Source of the DNA: Eumeta japonica
Taxonomy: Eukaryota; Arthropoda; Insecta; Lepidoptera; Psychidae
Assembly (NCBI GenBank): GCA_005406025.1
Contig: BGZK01000072.1
Coordinates: 186,001 to 250,000, forward strand
Direction: 5' to 3'
DNA length: 64,000 nt
Position numbers and translations under genes: made by a program. Shown here piece after piece: positions 33,601 through 44,725 of this stretch (within the stretch, counting starts at the first letter, position 1; every line of letters begins with the position of its first letter). The notes beneath the pieces were generated by a model that did no database searches, had not been told where the DNA came from, and saw nothing but the letters and a program-made list of their open reading frames with translations.

Positions 33601-34980
33601 TAATTTCATGCATTTCAATGATGTGGATTAGAGAAGACCGAATTTTTGAAAAGACCGAGTAGAGACTCAGTTGTTAAGGTTTGTACTAGTCTTATAAAAT
33701 CTCATCTGTCTGTGTACATATTTTAAAAAAAATATTACTGAAGGAACTGAGATGCAATTTTTATGTAGCTTTGATATTAATGTTACGTTTCAATGTTATT
33801 CGATATGTCTGGCAAAAATCGAATAAATTTAAAAAATCAAAAATCGTATACTGAAAAAATGCATTTTATTTTAACAAAACTGCTATTGTTGACGACTTTT
33901 GCTAATATCACAAAAAACTTGATTTCATATAACAATTTTGTAAGTTGTATTAATTGTGAAAATATGATTGTATTTGAATATAGTAAATTCAAATGCATTG
34001 TTTGTGAATAACACCAATTTTAGAGTAACATTAAATAATGATTTTGCTGAAAATTGACAATAAACTTTATTTGTAAAAGCAACAAAATATTTTTGGCAGT
34101 GCATACTAATTTAATATTTATGTTTTGAAAAAAATATAGAACAACTCTCATGATAGATATAACAACCAGTATTTAGTAAAGAATAAATAATACGAAGCGT
34201 AACATTAATTAAAATTTGTTTAGTCTTTGACTAAACAAATTTTTATTACCTTGATTTTACCAACATTTTTTTCATGAAATTGACAATGAATTAGGCTAAT
34301 AAAAACTAAAAACATATATGTTTTAAATTAAAAAGTTTTGTAAAATGTGCGTATATAATACTATGTGACAAATTACGAAAATCTTTGTGCAATAAACAAG
34401 AGTATATTATAAGTTAAACATAAAAAAATATTATTATTCAAAGTAATTATAAATCGGTTAAGGCGTTCCCGATTGAAAATTACTTTATAGATAGTATTTT
34501 ATGAAATGTACCGAAAAAAAAAATAAATGGACAGTAAATAATCTTTTGTAGTTTTAACACGGGTAGTTTTAACAAAATATTTTGTAAAATAGCATAATAT
34601 TCACATTTTTTTTATAGTGACCATTAACTTTGAATTGATTTTACTAAAATCGGTTTACTTTATCTTATAAATTAAAATATCAGTCTTAGTTAAAAGTAAC
34701 ATTATACAAAACTTATGTTAACAACGGTATTTTGAAAATACAAAACTTTTTGTGGTAGTACCAACAAAACCTTTCTTGTTAATGTTAAGAAAATATTGCT
34801 TTATTTCTATACAAGCTAATTTCGTTATTATAACTATACCAACTACCCTGTGTAATACTGTGTATTATACATTTTACTATACATAATTACCTTTAGATTT
34901 TATTATTTCTATCAAAGATTAACATTTAATTTAAAAAACAAAATAAAGTAATTTTTTATGTCCAACTAAAGTTTTTATGT
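33601..34980. other. AT-rich DNA
   Basis: Very AT-rich. The frame 33793-34011 has biased composition and no domain. An inverted word pair TTTGTTTAGTC/GACTAAACAAA at about 34217-34238 can fold into a short perfect stem. Confidence 0.4.
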
Positions 34981-35211
34981 CCAACTGTGAGTACGTAAGG
35001 ACAGCGTTGTAACACATCAGGAAGGCAGGGCTGCGAGAGGAGTTGAACGCCCTTGGAGGCGTTAAACCGTTTTTATAATTCTAAAATATGATCTAAAATA
35101 TTCATCTGTCAATTCAAAGAAGAATTTGAACTTGCTGTCAACATGTACATCGTTTTTTTTTCTTTTCTTTTCATCGTTTTCTTTCTTTTTTTTTTGTTTC
35201 TTTGTTAAGCA

Positions 35212-36420
35212 CTACGCATATAGCACATACGAATCCTTTTGAAGGGCAGTACAACCGTTTATGTTCCTAATAAGAGCGAATATCTTAAGATCATCAGCGT
35301 GTAAGAGAGACATACATGACAAGTGATCATTAAGGTCATTAATAAATATAATAAAGAGTAGAGGGCCCAAATGTAAGCCTTGAGGAACTCCAGAAGTTAC
35401 AAGTATTAACGCTGAAGTATAACCCTTAATAAAAACTAATTGGCTCATATTCTTAAAATAAGAACAAATCCATCTATATAGACTCCCGTAAATGCCATAA
35501 AATAACAGTTTATTGCACAAGATTGAGTGATTAAGTTTAACGAACGCTTTAGAAAAATCCGTGTATACCGTGTCAACTTGTCCGCGTATAGTAAATTCAT
35601 TACAAAGAAAACTTTATACTTAGGCAGATTGGTTATAGTAGACCGATGCTTCACGAAAGCATGTTGTTTCGAAAACAATATATTTTTCAATTGATTATAA
35701 AAATGAACGTAGATTAAGGTTTCAAATAACTTAGCAAAACATGACAATATGCTGATAGAGTGATAATTTTCGCATTTAGTTTGTGAATAGATTAGTGAAT
35801 GGCGACAATATGCGCTGTCGTCCAATATGAAGAAAAGGTTCCAGACGATAACGATTTATTAAATAGTAGGGATAGTAGTACATATAACACCTCATCACAC
35901 CTTTACACAAAAAAAGCTGGGATACTGTCAGGCCTAGGACCTTTATTCATATCAAGTTGCTCAATTTTCTTTAAAACTTCGCCTCTAGAAAAAATTATGT
36001 TCGCCAGTGCATCGCCACTAATGGTGTTGCTGTCTAGATAGCTATCAAGCCTATCAACAGTGTCTTTATCATAGACTGTCTAAAGTAGTCTGAAAATAGC
36101 TCACAGACACAATGATCATGGTGTGATGTTCGGTTACCATAAGTTATTGTGTTTGGTATCGAAACGGGACCCTTCCCCTCATTAATAAATCGCCAGAATC
36201 ATTTCATATTAATATGAAAAGAATATTCTATAGATGCGACTAAAGTTTTGTAATATTATTTTACGAGTGACTTACATCGAACAGAAACTAATGAAAAAAC
36301 ATCATAATCTCTGGGATTGCCAAACCTTTTGTACCTCCTGTGATATTTCTGTTATTCCTTTGTACCAAGCAGGACATTTTTTTGAACAAATATGTGTTAA
36401 TGGCGTATATTTTTAAATTA
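35212..36420 (-). pseudogene. LINE reverse transcriptase, broken
   Basis: From right to left: YHSISILSCFAKLFETLIY and FSKQHAFVKHRSTITNL (35600-35760), the fingers/palm blocks; LITQSCAINCYFMAFTGVYID (about 35460-35550, frame-shifted); then VTSGVPQGLHLGPLLF, IFINDLNDHL and LLHADDLKIFALI (35270-35400). The catalytic box is HADD instead of the usual YADD, keeping both aspartates. The 35445-35825 and 35212-35520 frames overlap in different phases, showing a frameshift between palm blocks. The thumb region beyond 35212 is lost. This is a dead copy. Confidence 0.85.
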
Positions 36421-37275
36421 CAGTTTCAAGAATACAATAAAAAACCTCAAAGCAATCATCAATATCAGGTGACGGAAACAATCTAAGGCAATTAATATTA
36501 CTTAACTCTGAGAGAATTTTGTTATAGTCACTTTTGCTAAAGTTTAGGCGAATATTATTAATAGGAATAAGAAGCTTATACGCCTTAAGATATCTGACAT
36601 CGATAGTAAGAGCCGGGTGATGCAAGTCCAAAGGACACATACTGTTAGCATCTGTAACATTGAGTTCTCTACAACTAGCAAGGAATAAATCTAGATATCG
36701 TTTATTTATATTGTGGATAATATTGAATTGAGACATGTGACAAAAATGCATGAAGTCAACAAGGAGATGAGCCCTATTGTCAACAGGATCTATGGCAGTA
36801 AGTGAATAAGAGTTATTAGAACACATCTATGTTAAATGATGGGTATTGACATCAGCAATCAGCACAAATTCACTATGTTTCTTAGTATTCAAAATTACTT
36901 TTTGACAGTTATTATAAAATATATCAACATTGTCATTCTATAAGTGATTGGCCAAATAATATACATAAATGTATATAATAGGAATGCTATTTTTGTTTAG
37001 TAATATACTAATCCAAATGTCCTCTATACTACTTTGCCATGAGGTTTGACAAATAACATGAATTTTTTTCCTTAGTAGCAATGAGAACACCATCGCCTAC
37101 GGTTCCTACTAAAGACACTATACCGCGAGTCAAACATTTCAGTGTCAAATATAGAATCGTCTAAATTTGCTTCAAGTAAGGCATACAACATCCTAGTTAC
37201 AATTCATTATGCTAAGATAAAACTCAGTAGTTTTAGTATTCATTCTTTTAACATTTTTATCATAAAAACTAATCA
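36413..37275 (-). pseudogene. LINE AP-endonuclease domain and linker, broken
   Basis: Begins near 37260 with MNTKTTEFYLSIMNCN. It then gives LDDSIFDTEMFDSRYSV, GDGVLIATKEKIHVICQTSW, EDIWISILLN and SEFVLIADVNTHH, the position of the conserved GDFN motif. Here IADV replaces IGDF, so a metal-site neighbour is altered. The 36413-36826 frame carries DNRAHLLVDFM, NKRYLDLFLAS and LDLHHPALTI (family S-D-H-x-L, here LHHPAL) and a linker with FSKSDYNKI. Two or more stops interrupt the domain. Confidence 0.8.
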
Positions 37276-37364
37276 TTTTCAAGCTAAAAAGAACCAAAAG
37301 TAGTGAACCAAAAAGACAAAATGAACTTAGAACTAATACAATAAAAAAAAATTAATAAAGAGTT

Positions 37365-38110
37365 ACTTGTGCAGCTTATTAAGAAAAGCATTATTTTTAA
37401 TTGACAAAGCTGATCCGCTGTCGTTCTTATGCAAGTTTCTACACTTGTCCAAATTTAACCCAAACGTATCTGTAATTATTTTCCCTAGTGTATTTTCTTG
37501 CAGCGGTGTGTAGCTGTTTACATTCATCTGAAAGATGTTCCGTAATATACATTCTTCGACTTTCACCAGCGATATCGACATACAGTAAAAACTCGATTAA
37601 CCGGACTAATTGTTGTCGTTAGGCATCCGGATAGTCGAAAATCCGGATAACCGAATGTATGAAGAAAAGCGGGTTTTTTTTAATGAATCAATAATATTTA
37701 TTTTGTTTTTAAGCGATAACACCATTCTTTTACGCTTTGACATTTTTTAATTTGTATACGTGGGACGAACGTCAGAGCGAAGTAACAGTTGCCGACTAAC
37801 TAAAACAATACGACACCCGTGGAGCGGCGATCAAGCGGGGCGCGGGCGGGGCGTAATGCAAGTTCCGACATGTTCATGTTAGAATAAATTCGTCGCGGTG
37901 GGCAGTCCGGAGAATCGCGAATTCGAATAACTGAGGGCGGGATAATCGAGTTTCTACTGTATTAGAGTTGAATATGTCTTTAGAATGAGTCTTGTTGAAG
38001 CGATACGTACGAGATCTAGAAGAAGTAGTAAGGCCAGGGTGACAAGAATGTAGCAGGTCTGTCCGACGACGTATCAATTTTTGCCACGCGACGGCAGGCA
38101 CGATTGTCGG
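37365..38110 (-). pseudogene. LINE ORF1 C-terminal domain, interrupted by a MITE
   Basis: The part right of the MITE (38101 to 37962) reads WQKLIRRRTDLLHSC...SRSRTYRFNKTHSKDIF. Left of it, another phase gives ESRRMYITEHLSDECKQLHT, AARKYTRENNYRYVWVKFGQV then a stop. A shifted phase continues KNDSGSALSIKNNAFLNKLHK to a stop near 37365. The 'R-x-Y-I-T-E-H-L...Y-R-Y-V-W-V-K' pattern matches the conserved C-terminal domain of ORF1 in many arthropod CR1/Kiri-type LINEs, which binds nucleic acid in the element's RNP. It is broken by the insertion and at least one frameshift. Confidence 0.75.
37583..37959. mobile_element. pogo/Tigger-type MITE
   Basis: The 377-bp insert has terminal inverted repeats CAGTAAAAACTCGATTAACCG and CAGTAGAAACTCGATTATCCC (complement of the right end). 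It is flanked by TA on both sides (37581-37582 and 37960-37961), the target duplication of Tc1/mariner/pogo elements. The CAGTAGAACCTCGATTATCCG terminus is that of pogo/Tigger. No transposase coding, so it is non-autonomous. The interior is GC-rich near 37810-37860. It sits inside the LINE ORF1, so it is the younger insertion. Confidence 0.9.
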
Positions 38111-38318
38111 TTACTAATATGGTACATTATATAGCAATGCAGATTTTCTTAAATATAGTCAAAACATTTTCATTGCGGCTTTCAGGCAAATTAACTCAAG
38201 GGTTTCATTACGAAGTCTTTGGTGTTTTCTTCTGGTGTTTTTAAATAAGAAAGATCATATTTCTATAATAAGTTAAACATGAAAAAGTTAAACTGTAAAA
38301 AGTAGAAGAAAAAGCGAG
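38111..38318. other. AT-rich spacer
   Basis: Nothing recognised. Confidence 0.3.
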
Positions 38319-38319
38319 A

Positions 38320-38625
38320 AATAAAGTGAGCGAAGCCGCGGGCGCCGTTAGTTTCGTATAAAATCACCGTCATCATAAATTGAATCCGTTCCGGTCGTCC
38401 GCAAACTCGACTCTGCCATTTGCTCGATACGTCCTCGACGTCGTCTAGCGTATGAATTATTCAGCTTTATGATTCTGCTGAGAAAAGTAATTAAGTTTTC
38501 CTCGGGGGGCGTGCGGGGCGCGCGGGGCGCGGGGCGGTCGCGCTTGCGGCCAGCTCGCTGTTAATTAATCATCCGGGCTGTCTCCTCGCCCTTATTCCCC
38601 AAGTAGGTTAATAATGGGTAGTGGT
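38320..38625. other. GC-rich island with a Helitron-like motif at its edge
   Basis: The left edge (38327-38355, GTGAGCGAAGCCGCGGGCGCC) is a lepidopteran Helitron-like 3' signature. The rest, especially GGGGGGCGTGCGGGGCGCGCGGGGCGCGGGGCGG at 38505-38537, is the most GC-dense run in the window, followed by TGTTAATTAATCATCCGGGCTG. The latter part has no repeat termini and is a candidate conserved non-coding element. Confidence 0.35.
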
Positions 38626-38930
38626 CTTTTTCACATCCCTTTCCTTTTCCCCTTTTGTGCACAAACGACAAATTAACTCTTAAATCATTAAAAAATATAA
38701 ATCGTGTCTTAATTGGTAGGAAGCGGATTCCTACGCATTTAAATTGAAAGTTAACTGTTTTTATGTTTTCCTCAAAAAGCATTTCTTACAACACGACGAA
38801 GGGAAAATAATTGCATTTATTTTAAAACTCTAATTTGAGACGAAGGATTTTCGGTCTTAAATTACTGCTAAAAATAATGTTATTAAACTTAGAAATCGTA
38901 GGTCTTTATAAAATTGTCTAAGGTCACGTT
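38626..38930. other. AT-rich spacer
   Basis: Nothing recognised. A minus frame at 38561-38782 has no domain. Confidence 0.3.
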
Positions 38931-39040
38931 AATTTTGTATTCATTTTAATCGTTTTTAGCTTTGGCGTACCCTAAATTACTGGAAGATCTGTAATTTAGG
39001 ACGCGCCAAAGCTAAAAACGATTACAATTAATACAAAATT
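38931..39040. repeat. Strong hairpin, 50-nt arms with 10-nt loop
   Basis: Arm 38931-38980 pairs with 38991-39040 with five mismatches (two near the base, a block of three in the middle); the loop is TGGAAGATCT. The central words CGTTTTTAGCTTTGG and CCTAAATTAC pair perfectly. Size and shape resemble an insect pre-miRNA or a minimal palindromic transposon. Transcription cannot be judged from sequence, and it matches no miRNA I know. Confidence 0.85.
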
Positions 39041-39309
39041 TAACAAAAGCTGAAATTTAGATCTATCTGTATTGAATTAGTTGACTATACGAGGTTAAAA
39101 AGGGGTTGTCTGTTTATTCATCAGGAATTTGTTGCTTCTTAATAGAGTACCTACCTATTTACAAAAGAACGTTCTTTTATATTTTTTAAGACATTCATTT
39201 ATTTTTCACTCTAAAATTCAACATTTAACAAAAACTAACCACTTACGAAATCTATGCAATTGTCAGGTTTGCCGATATCTCAACAAAAGCCCTAAAGGAA
39301 CAAGAATAC

Positions 39310-39800
39310 TTGCATAAGGGTTGCGCCTGGTGCCTTGAGGTGAGACTTGCGACATGATTATATTGACTACCCTCATACCATTCATCCCTTACAATAGCCC
39401 AAGGATGCCTAAGAAAGCCCAAGGACGGTGTAGACATGTTGTTCTGTTATGTAATTCCAGTGCCTACCTTCTGGATCCTGAAAACTAATCATAGCCAAAT
39501 TGCTTATTAAAACAATTTCAAAAAACCCAAACACAGCTAGAATGCATTATATTATGCAGTTCTGGTGCCTACCTTCCCGCATCATCAAACCCTGAAAATT
39601 GCACAGGGCCAGAATACATCTCAAGACAATCTCGGGAAGCTCAAAGACAACTAAAATAATTTATTCCGTTATTGGGTTCCTGCGCCTACTATCTGACCCC
39701 ATTATCAAATCAGTCTAATAATACCATATGATTGTATTGTCATCAGAATTACATACGATTGCCAAGTTTCATTATCATTCAACAATTAGAAGTGTGAGAA
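39310..39800 (+). repeat. Degenerate tandem repeat, ~110-bp unit
   Basis: TTCCAGTGCCTACCTTC (39456), TTCTGGTGCCTACCTTC (39562) and TTCCTGCGCCTACTATC (39678) mark three divergent units, each followed by a CAT(C)ATCAAA-like segment. The section 39720-39800 (TACCATATGATTGTATTGTCATCAG, CATACGATTGCCAAGTTTCAT) resembles the downstream part of a common lepidopteran repeat of the same type. It is non-coding. Confidence 0.6.
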
Positions 39801-40424
39801 ATTCAGTAGCTAAAATTCTGTACATACAATCCAAGCTAAAGAAAGCATGTTAAAACATTGCTGTTTCTGAATTTCCATGATACGCACACAACCCTGTGGA
39901 TAGCAGAACGATAAATTACAAAGCGAAAGATTGATCACTGACAGTACATTTTATATTTTCGCACAGATATTAATGTAAAATTATGTTTTATAAATAGAAA
40001 ACTTTGAAACGTATAAAATTAACGCTCCTTAGAAAATCTTAAAATGCGAATCGTCATTGTGAATACAGTGTTTTCGAAATTTTATTTATAACATAAAGTA
40101 TACTATGTTTTACAGAGAAATTCTATGTCTAGATCTATCAATCATTAATATTTTCAATTCCTTCCATAAAAGATATCTATGTTATTTAACTAAATACCTA
40201 TGTTCCGATTGGCTAATATTTCTTTACATTGTACTATGCGACATGTGATTTTAATGTAAATTCAAAACTCTTCAACTCGATCAAACTTGTTCAAAATTCA
40301 GTTTGTTACTTTAACAACATACATACAGTTTGTTGTAAAAATAACAAACTGTTGTTCATTACAAACTTAATACAGAAAAGGCACGCTTTTAACAACATCG
40401 AATCTGATTTCAGCCGAATCAGGG
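39801..40424. other. AT-rich DNA
   Basis: Nothing recognised. The 76-codon frame 40229-40459 runs into the following island and has no domain. Confidence 0.4.
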
Positions 40425-40700
40425 CCCGTAACGAAGTTAAAATCGAAAGGAATCAATAACTCTTTCCGAGAAGGGGTAAACTATTGGTATTCTTTTGTGC
40501 GAGCGGAGGCGGGTGATTAATGGTCACCAAGTCGAGGATTGTTCGGGCGAGATGAGCTCGGAGGCATTCACTGTCCGTGAAATTAACTATCTGTACTTTT
40601 CGAAGACCTGTCACTCTGTGTTTCCGAGTCGCGGGAAGTTTGAACGCGGAGGCGCTGCAGTCGGCTCTTAGATTTATTACCTGCTAAACTTTATTTCTAT
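40425..40700. other. GC-richer island, candidate conserved non-coding DNA
   Basis: Includes GCGAGCGGAGGCGGGTGATTAATGG, GGGCGAGATGAGCTCGGAGG and GCGGAGGCGCTGCAGTCGG. No repeat termini and no coding frames. It ends abruptly into AT-rich DNA. Confidence 0.35.
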
Positions 40701-41010
40701 CACTGAACATTATATGCTATTCATTGGATAAGATTCTAAAATTAGCTGAATAAAATCGAGCCTTTCAAGAAAATCGCCGAGTATGGCTTCATTAAAATCA
40801 TATACACTCTTCATATCTATATGCATTTTAGTGTGCAACAACGCCACCTCTAAGGGTAAGAATTGACAACTAAACTTTTAATGTTTGAGAACGTTTCTGA
40901 AAAATAGAGGATCTTTTTTGCCCTTGAAGTCTGTTCATATGAAGAGCGTTTTGCACCATTTACATAAAATGTGGCAAAACGATCCTTCGGTAACAATTAG
41001 TCACTACATT
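40701..41010. other. AT-rich spacer
   Basis: Nothing recognised. Confidence 0.3.
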
Positions 41011-41745
41011 TTTTGGAACGAAGTTCCTTACGGCGGGCTTGGAGGAGATAGGGATTTTGCTGCGCGACCGAACTGAAAAAAATGTGATAGTAAAACCGTA
41101 AGAAAAAGTCCGTGGAATAAAACCGTTAAATGAGACGTGCGCAGGCGCGACAGCCGTATGCACAAGCGAGTAGTGTATTATACCTTTCTCTTTCCCCCTC
41201 TTTCTTTTCGTTTTCTCATCCCTTCTCTCTCTATTACCACTCCACCCCGCCAATGCATAGTACATACTCATGAATTCATGGACAAGCAGTGGCTAATATT
41301 CACATTATAGATACATTTTACTCGTGCGTAGTCACGTTTATTTTCATATAATTTCAAATTGTCAAAACAATAATAAATATAGTAACAATGGCAAGTGAAC
41401 TAACAAGTGACTTGAATGCAATTGACAGTGATAATAGTGGGAAATTAATCTAGTTCTATGTAATTTTGTGTTGTCAAACAAAAATAAAGAGACATATTTT
41501 GTTATTTTAGTTGATAATTTGAATTACGATTTTTTATTATTTTACGTAATTTATTTTATTTCCTAAAATACTGAATTTCCTAAATACTTTCCTGTACTTA
41601 AGTAAAAACTAACCAGCAAAATTGAAGAGAAAAATCAAGAAAACCTACATAAAATTGAGTACGATTTTTTTTTTGAAAATTGTGTCGATTCTACATTAGC
41701 CGAAGGAACTTCGTTCCTACCTGGTGTCCCACGACACCACTCGTT
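41011..41745 (+). mobile_element. Unclassified 730-bp repeat, copy 2
   Basis: Inverted relative to copy 1 at 16799-17528 and nearly identical over its length. It starts TTTTGGAACGAAGTTCC and ends AGGAACTTCGTTCCT...GGTGTCCCACGACACCACTCGTT. The terminal palindrome AGGAAC-TTC-GTTCCT at 41705-41719 is perfect here. A GC-rich, CpG-containing segment (41135-41165), a pyrimidine-rich stretch (41185-41240), then ATAGATACATTTTACTCG and the mini-ORF at 41388 look like promoter plus first codons of a once-coding element. The frame 40960-41271 (minus) is repeat-derived. Confidence 0.7.
41388..41453 (+). pseudogene. 21-codon 5' coding remnant in the 730-bp repeat
   Basis: ATG in AACAATGGC context (good insect start context) opens MASELTSDLNAIDSD and then a few residues to a stop at 41451-41453. 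Copy 1 preserves the same start and 20 of the first 21 codons' sense with one substitution (V for L), then reads on about 20 codons. A GTAATT a few bases after the stop could have been a splice donor. I infer the N-terminus of a deleted transposase or similar protein; the family is unknown. Confidence 0.35.
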
Positions 41746-42860
41746 AATTATTTCAATTTTATGATGTTGAGGAGTAATTTAAAGAGGTATTTAAGTTATT
41801 ATTTTTTTTGCCAAAACTCTGCGATGCTTTTGTGGTCCGTGACGTGATTAAATAGCAAAAGACTGTCAACGGTTAACAAATCGCGAGTGAGCTTGAATTT
41901 TAAAACAAACGAAATACGGCACATAGATATATAGTTGATTTATTTGTTGTATTAGTTGATTGATGATGCTTGAACCTTCCTTTTTAACGTCATAAGTTGA
42001 ACAGCTTTTCATTGCCTATAATTACGTTACAAGAGGTATTCTTGAGTTTGGGCTCATTAGTTTTGTTTTGACGATGTGCGACGAAAGAAATTACATTTTG
42101 TGATGAGTTTCATAATGAAGCCAAGAAGTGAGTAGTAACACTATAGTTAATTATACAATAAAAGTTAGAAATAAAATTTTAAGGGAAATTTATAGGCAAG
42201 TTTCATATAACGAAAAAGCATTTTCTGTGTAATTTTAATCTAATTCTAATAGATGTAATGAATATATTATTGATACATTCATTATATCTATTTACTCAAG
42301 TGTTAAACGCAAAATTTTGAATTTCAAAATTGATCAAAAAAACTTGCATTACCTGGCATATACTAATTGTAAATAAAAAAGTAATTGATTACATAGGGGT
42401 TGTGAATTCCTAATTAATAATAATTTTGTGTGTTCAAATTCTTTCTTTTTTGTATGCTTTGAAAAATATTATTAAAACTTATAGTTTAATCGCCTTTTTT
42501 AAAACTATTATTTTTTTTGTGGAAGTTATTATGTTATTAAATAACTTGGGATTCACCCGAGGGGACATAGAACTAATGTTTTTATTTTTTTTCTCGACAT
42601 ATATGAATTAATCTAGATCCCGATGTTTTTTTTTGGATCCGTTCCGAAGACTTGCGTGCGAACAATGCGGTGTAAATATATGAATTTTTTAAATTTAATA
42701 ATATAAGAAAAAAATCATACACGTCGACTTTAATATTCGTTATACGCAAAAGACAAAAATATGTACCAACTTGCGGAATTTTTCCTTTTCAAAATCTTAA
42801 ATATTAGATCGAATACAAAGTTTTTTCGTATTTCATATGTAAAAAGTTGTAGTAAAAATT
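41746..42860. other. AT-rich DNA
   Basis: Nothing recognised. The plus frame 42426-42611 is T-rich and unsupported. Confidence 0.4.
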
Positions 42861-42864
42861 TTTT

Positions 42865-44090
42865 GGTTGTGCTGTTTGTATCTGGCTAGTTTTGTTAACA
42901 TTAAACAGATGGCATTTTAAAAGAGAAAAATAAAAGTAAAAACGGTCCCCGCCATTTTTCTATTATTTTTCTATCCACCAAAATGACTGAATCTAAAGTA
43001 GAAATTATATTCATTTTGAAGTTTTATTAAAAAAAAAAGGGAAAAAGACAACACAAGACGTGAAAAAAATTTTTTACGTATATGGACCTAATCCAGTTTC
43101 GGTAAGAGAAGCACGAAAATGATTCAAGCGTTTTCGGTCCAGTAATTTTGATGTCATAGATGAACCTCGCTCTTGTCGATATGTTATGCATATAGTCCAT
43201 GCCATTTTGGAAAAGGTAGAACAGGATCGGCGTATTAGTTCTTATTATGTAACTGAAGAGCTGATGATTGAGCATTTAACAGTTTTGATCCATTTGTAAA
43301 AAGCTGGATATACAAAAAACCTCGATACTTGGGTCCCACACGAGCTCACTGAAAAAGTCTAATGAATCATTTGTGATTCTCAATTGACACGTAATGAAAC
43401 CGAACCGTTTTGTAAAATATTAATCACTGGTGATAAAAAATGTATAATTTACGACAACAACGTGAAAAAAAGTCATGGTCAAAACGCAAGCAAGCTCTAT
43501 AAACTGTAGCGAAACCCGGATTAATTATATTAACTATAGCAATAAGTTGATACTATATGTGTGGTGGAATTGGAAGGGTATTTATTATTCATTATAAACT
43601 TTTACCGCCGGACAAAATTATCAATCGGATATCCACTGCCAACAGCTGATGAGACTCAAGCGAGAAGTAGAAAAAAAACTGCTGAAATAGATCAAGAGAA
43701 AGGGTGTGATTTTTCACCATGATAACGTCAGGCCATACACATGTTTAGCCACTCAGCAATTAATGAGACAGTTTGGTTTGGGAAGTGTTAATGTATCCAC
43801 CATATAACCCTGACCTTGCACCCTCAGATTTTCACCTGTTTTGGTTTCTTCAAAATTCTTTAGGTAGTTGTAGGGTAACACCAAAAGAGAACTGTCAAAA
43901 CTATTTGTCGCAGTTTTTTGATCAAAAGTCCCAAAGTTTTTTTTAGATTATTTTACTGCCTACAAAATGACAATGAGTTGTTGAACAGAGTGCCAAATAC
44001 ATTATTTAAATTCACATAAAATATGGTGAAAATGTATCTTGAATTTGTATATAAAATACAAAAAACTTTTTCCCCCACCTTTTATTATAC
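42865..44090 (+). mobile_element. Mariner transposon, nearly full length, inactive
   Basis: About 1.2 kb with transposase remnant in order and paired sequence to the split copy at 23891-27840. The ends are not certain: the left starts near CTGGCTAGTTTTGTTAACATT and the right near CCCCCACCTTTTATTATACTACC. No convincing TA-flanked terminal repeats were found, so the terminal sequence is probably decayed. Confidence 0.8.
43058..44000 (+). pseudogene. Mariner transposase, broken
   Basis: Fragments in order: DNA-binding part with HAILEKVEQDRRISSYYVTEE (43198-43260) and a stop before KAGYTKNLDTWVPHELTEK (43300-43357); the first catalytic region ITGDKKCIIYDNN (about 43425-43460); MLYVWWNWKG near 43550; HHDN (about 43717-43728); and PPYNPDLAPSDFHLFWF (about 43797-43850), which holds the last Asp of the D,D34D triad. 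All three catalytic aspartates can be read, but the frame is broken by several shifts and stops. Similar in type to the irritans/cecropia-like mariners of Lepidoptera. The enzyme would cut and paste the element at TA sites; this copy cannot make it. Confidence 0.85.
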
Positions 44091-44565
44091 TACCTTGTCG
44101 TAAACAACAGTATCGTATTGAGAAATTGTAAGAAACTGCAATCTTTTTTTATTTGATCAAAGTTCATATCCTATTAACTGGGATTTGTTTTCTTATTAAT
44201 AAGTAGATAGATAGTGTTGCATACTTTAATTTAAACATACTTTGTATTAACTATTCCTTTGTAGATCAATTTCATATAATCTAAACCATATAAGTAGCGC
44301 ATGTTAAGAAAGCTTTCTAAAGACGTATTTTTTCCAACTCGATTCTCAAACATCATCATAGCTGAGGTAATTTGCATGAGGTACCTAAGTATAGTAATAA
44401 AACATGAAAAACTTTTTTCGTGAACTCACTGCCCAGTTATGTAAACCGTATCAAAATTCCTCCAGTAGTTTCTGATATCTACTTTCAAAAATGGACGCTA
44501 CGAGGGTATTCATTTTAAAATGTAAAGAAGATTGTTTTTAATTTTATGCTCACAAATCGCTTTTT
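44091..44565. other. AT-rich DNA
   Basis: Nothing recognised. Confidence 0.4.
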
Positions 44566-44569
44566 TGTT

Positions 44570-44725
44570 TGTAAATTCTAATTGGAAGAGAGACAGACTT
44601 TTATTATTACATGTGTGCGTAATTTCTTAAACTATTCGAGATATTTCGCTCAAACCCATTCTGAGTTTTATGCAAATATTCGGTAAAAGCATTTACTCAA
44701 AGCTTTTGGAAGGGCTCTACATATT
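44570..44725 (+). repeat. Helitron-like interior fragment, weak
   Basis: AGAGACAGACTTTTATTATTACATGTGTGCG followed by CTTAAACTATTCGAGATATTTCGCTCAAACCC reads like the interior of the window's Helitron-like repeats. No ends were found. Confidence 0.25.

Larger units (their letters stand above)
34985..38110 (-). mobile_element. CR1/Jockey-group non-LTR retrotransposon, broken
   Basis: Reading leftwards it shows an ORF1 C-terminal part (38110 to about 37365, interrupted by a MITE at 37583-37959), an AP endonuclease region (about 37270-36600) and a reverse transcriptase (about 36400-35212). A 3' region runs down to about 34985, containing T/C-rich DNA and a GC-rich tail (AACGCCTCCAAGGGCGTTCAACTCC in minus sense). 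Order and motifs are those of a two-ORF LINE. All ORFs contain stops or shifts, so it is not autonomous now. Exact ends and target duplications were not identified. Confidence 0.85.
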
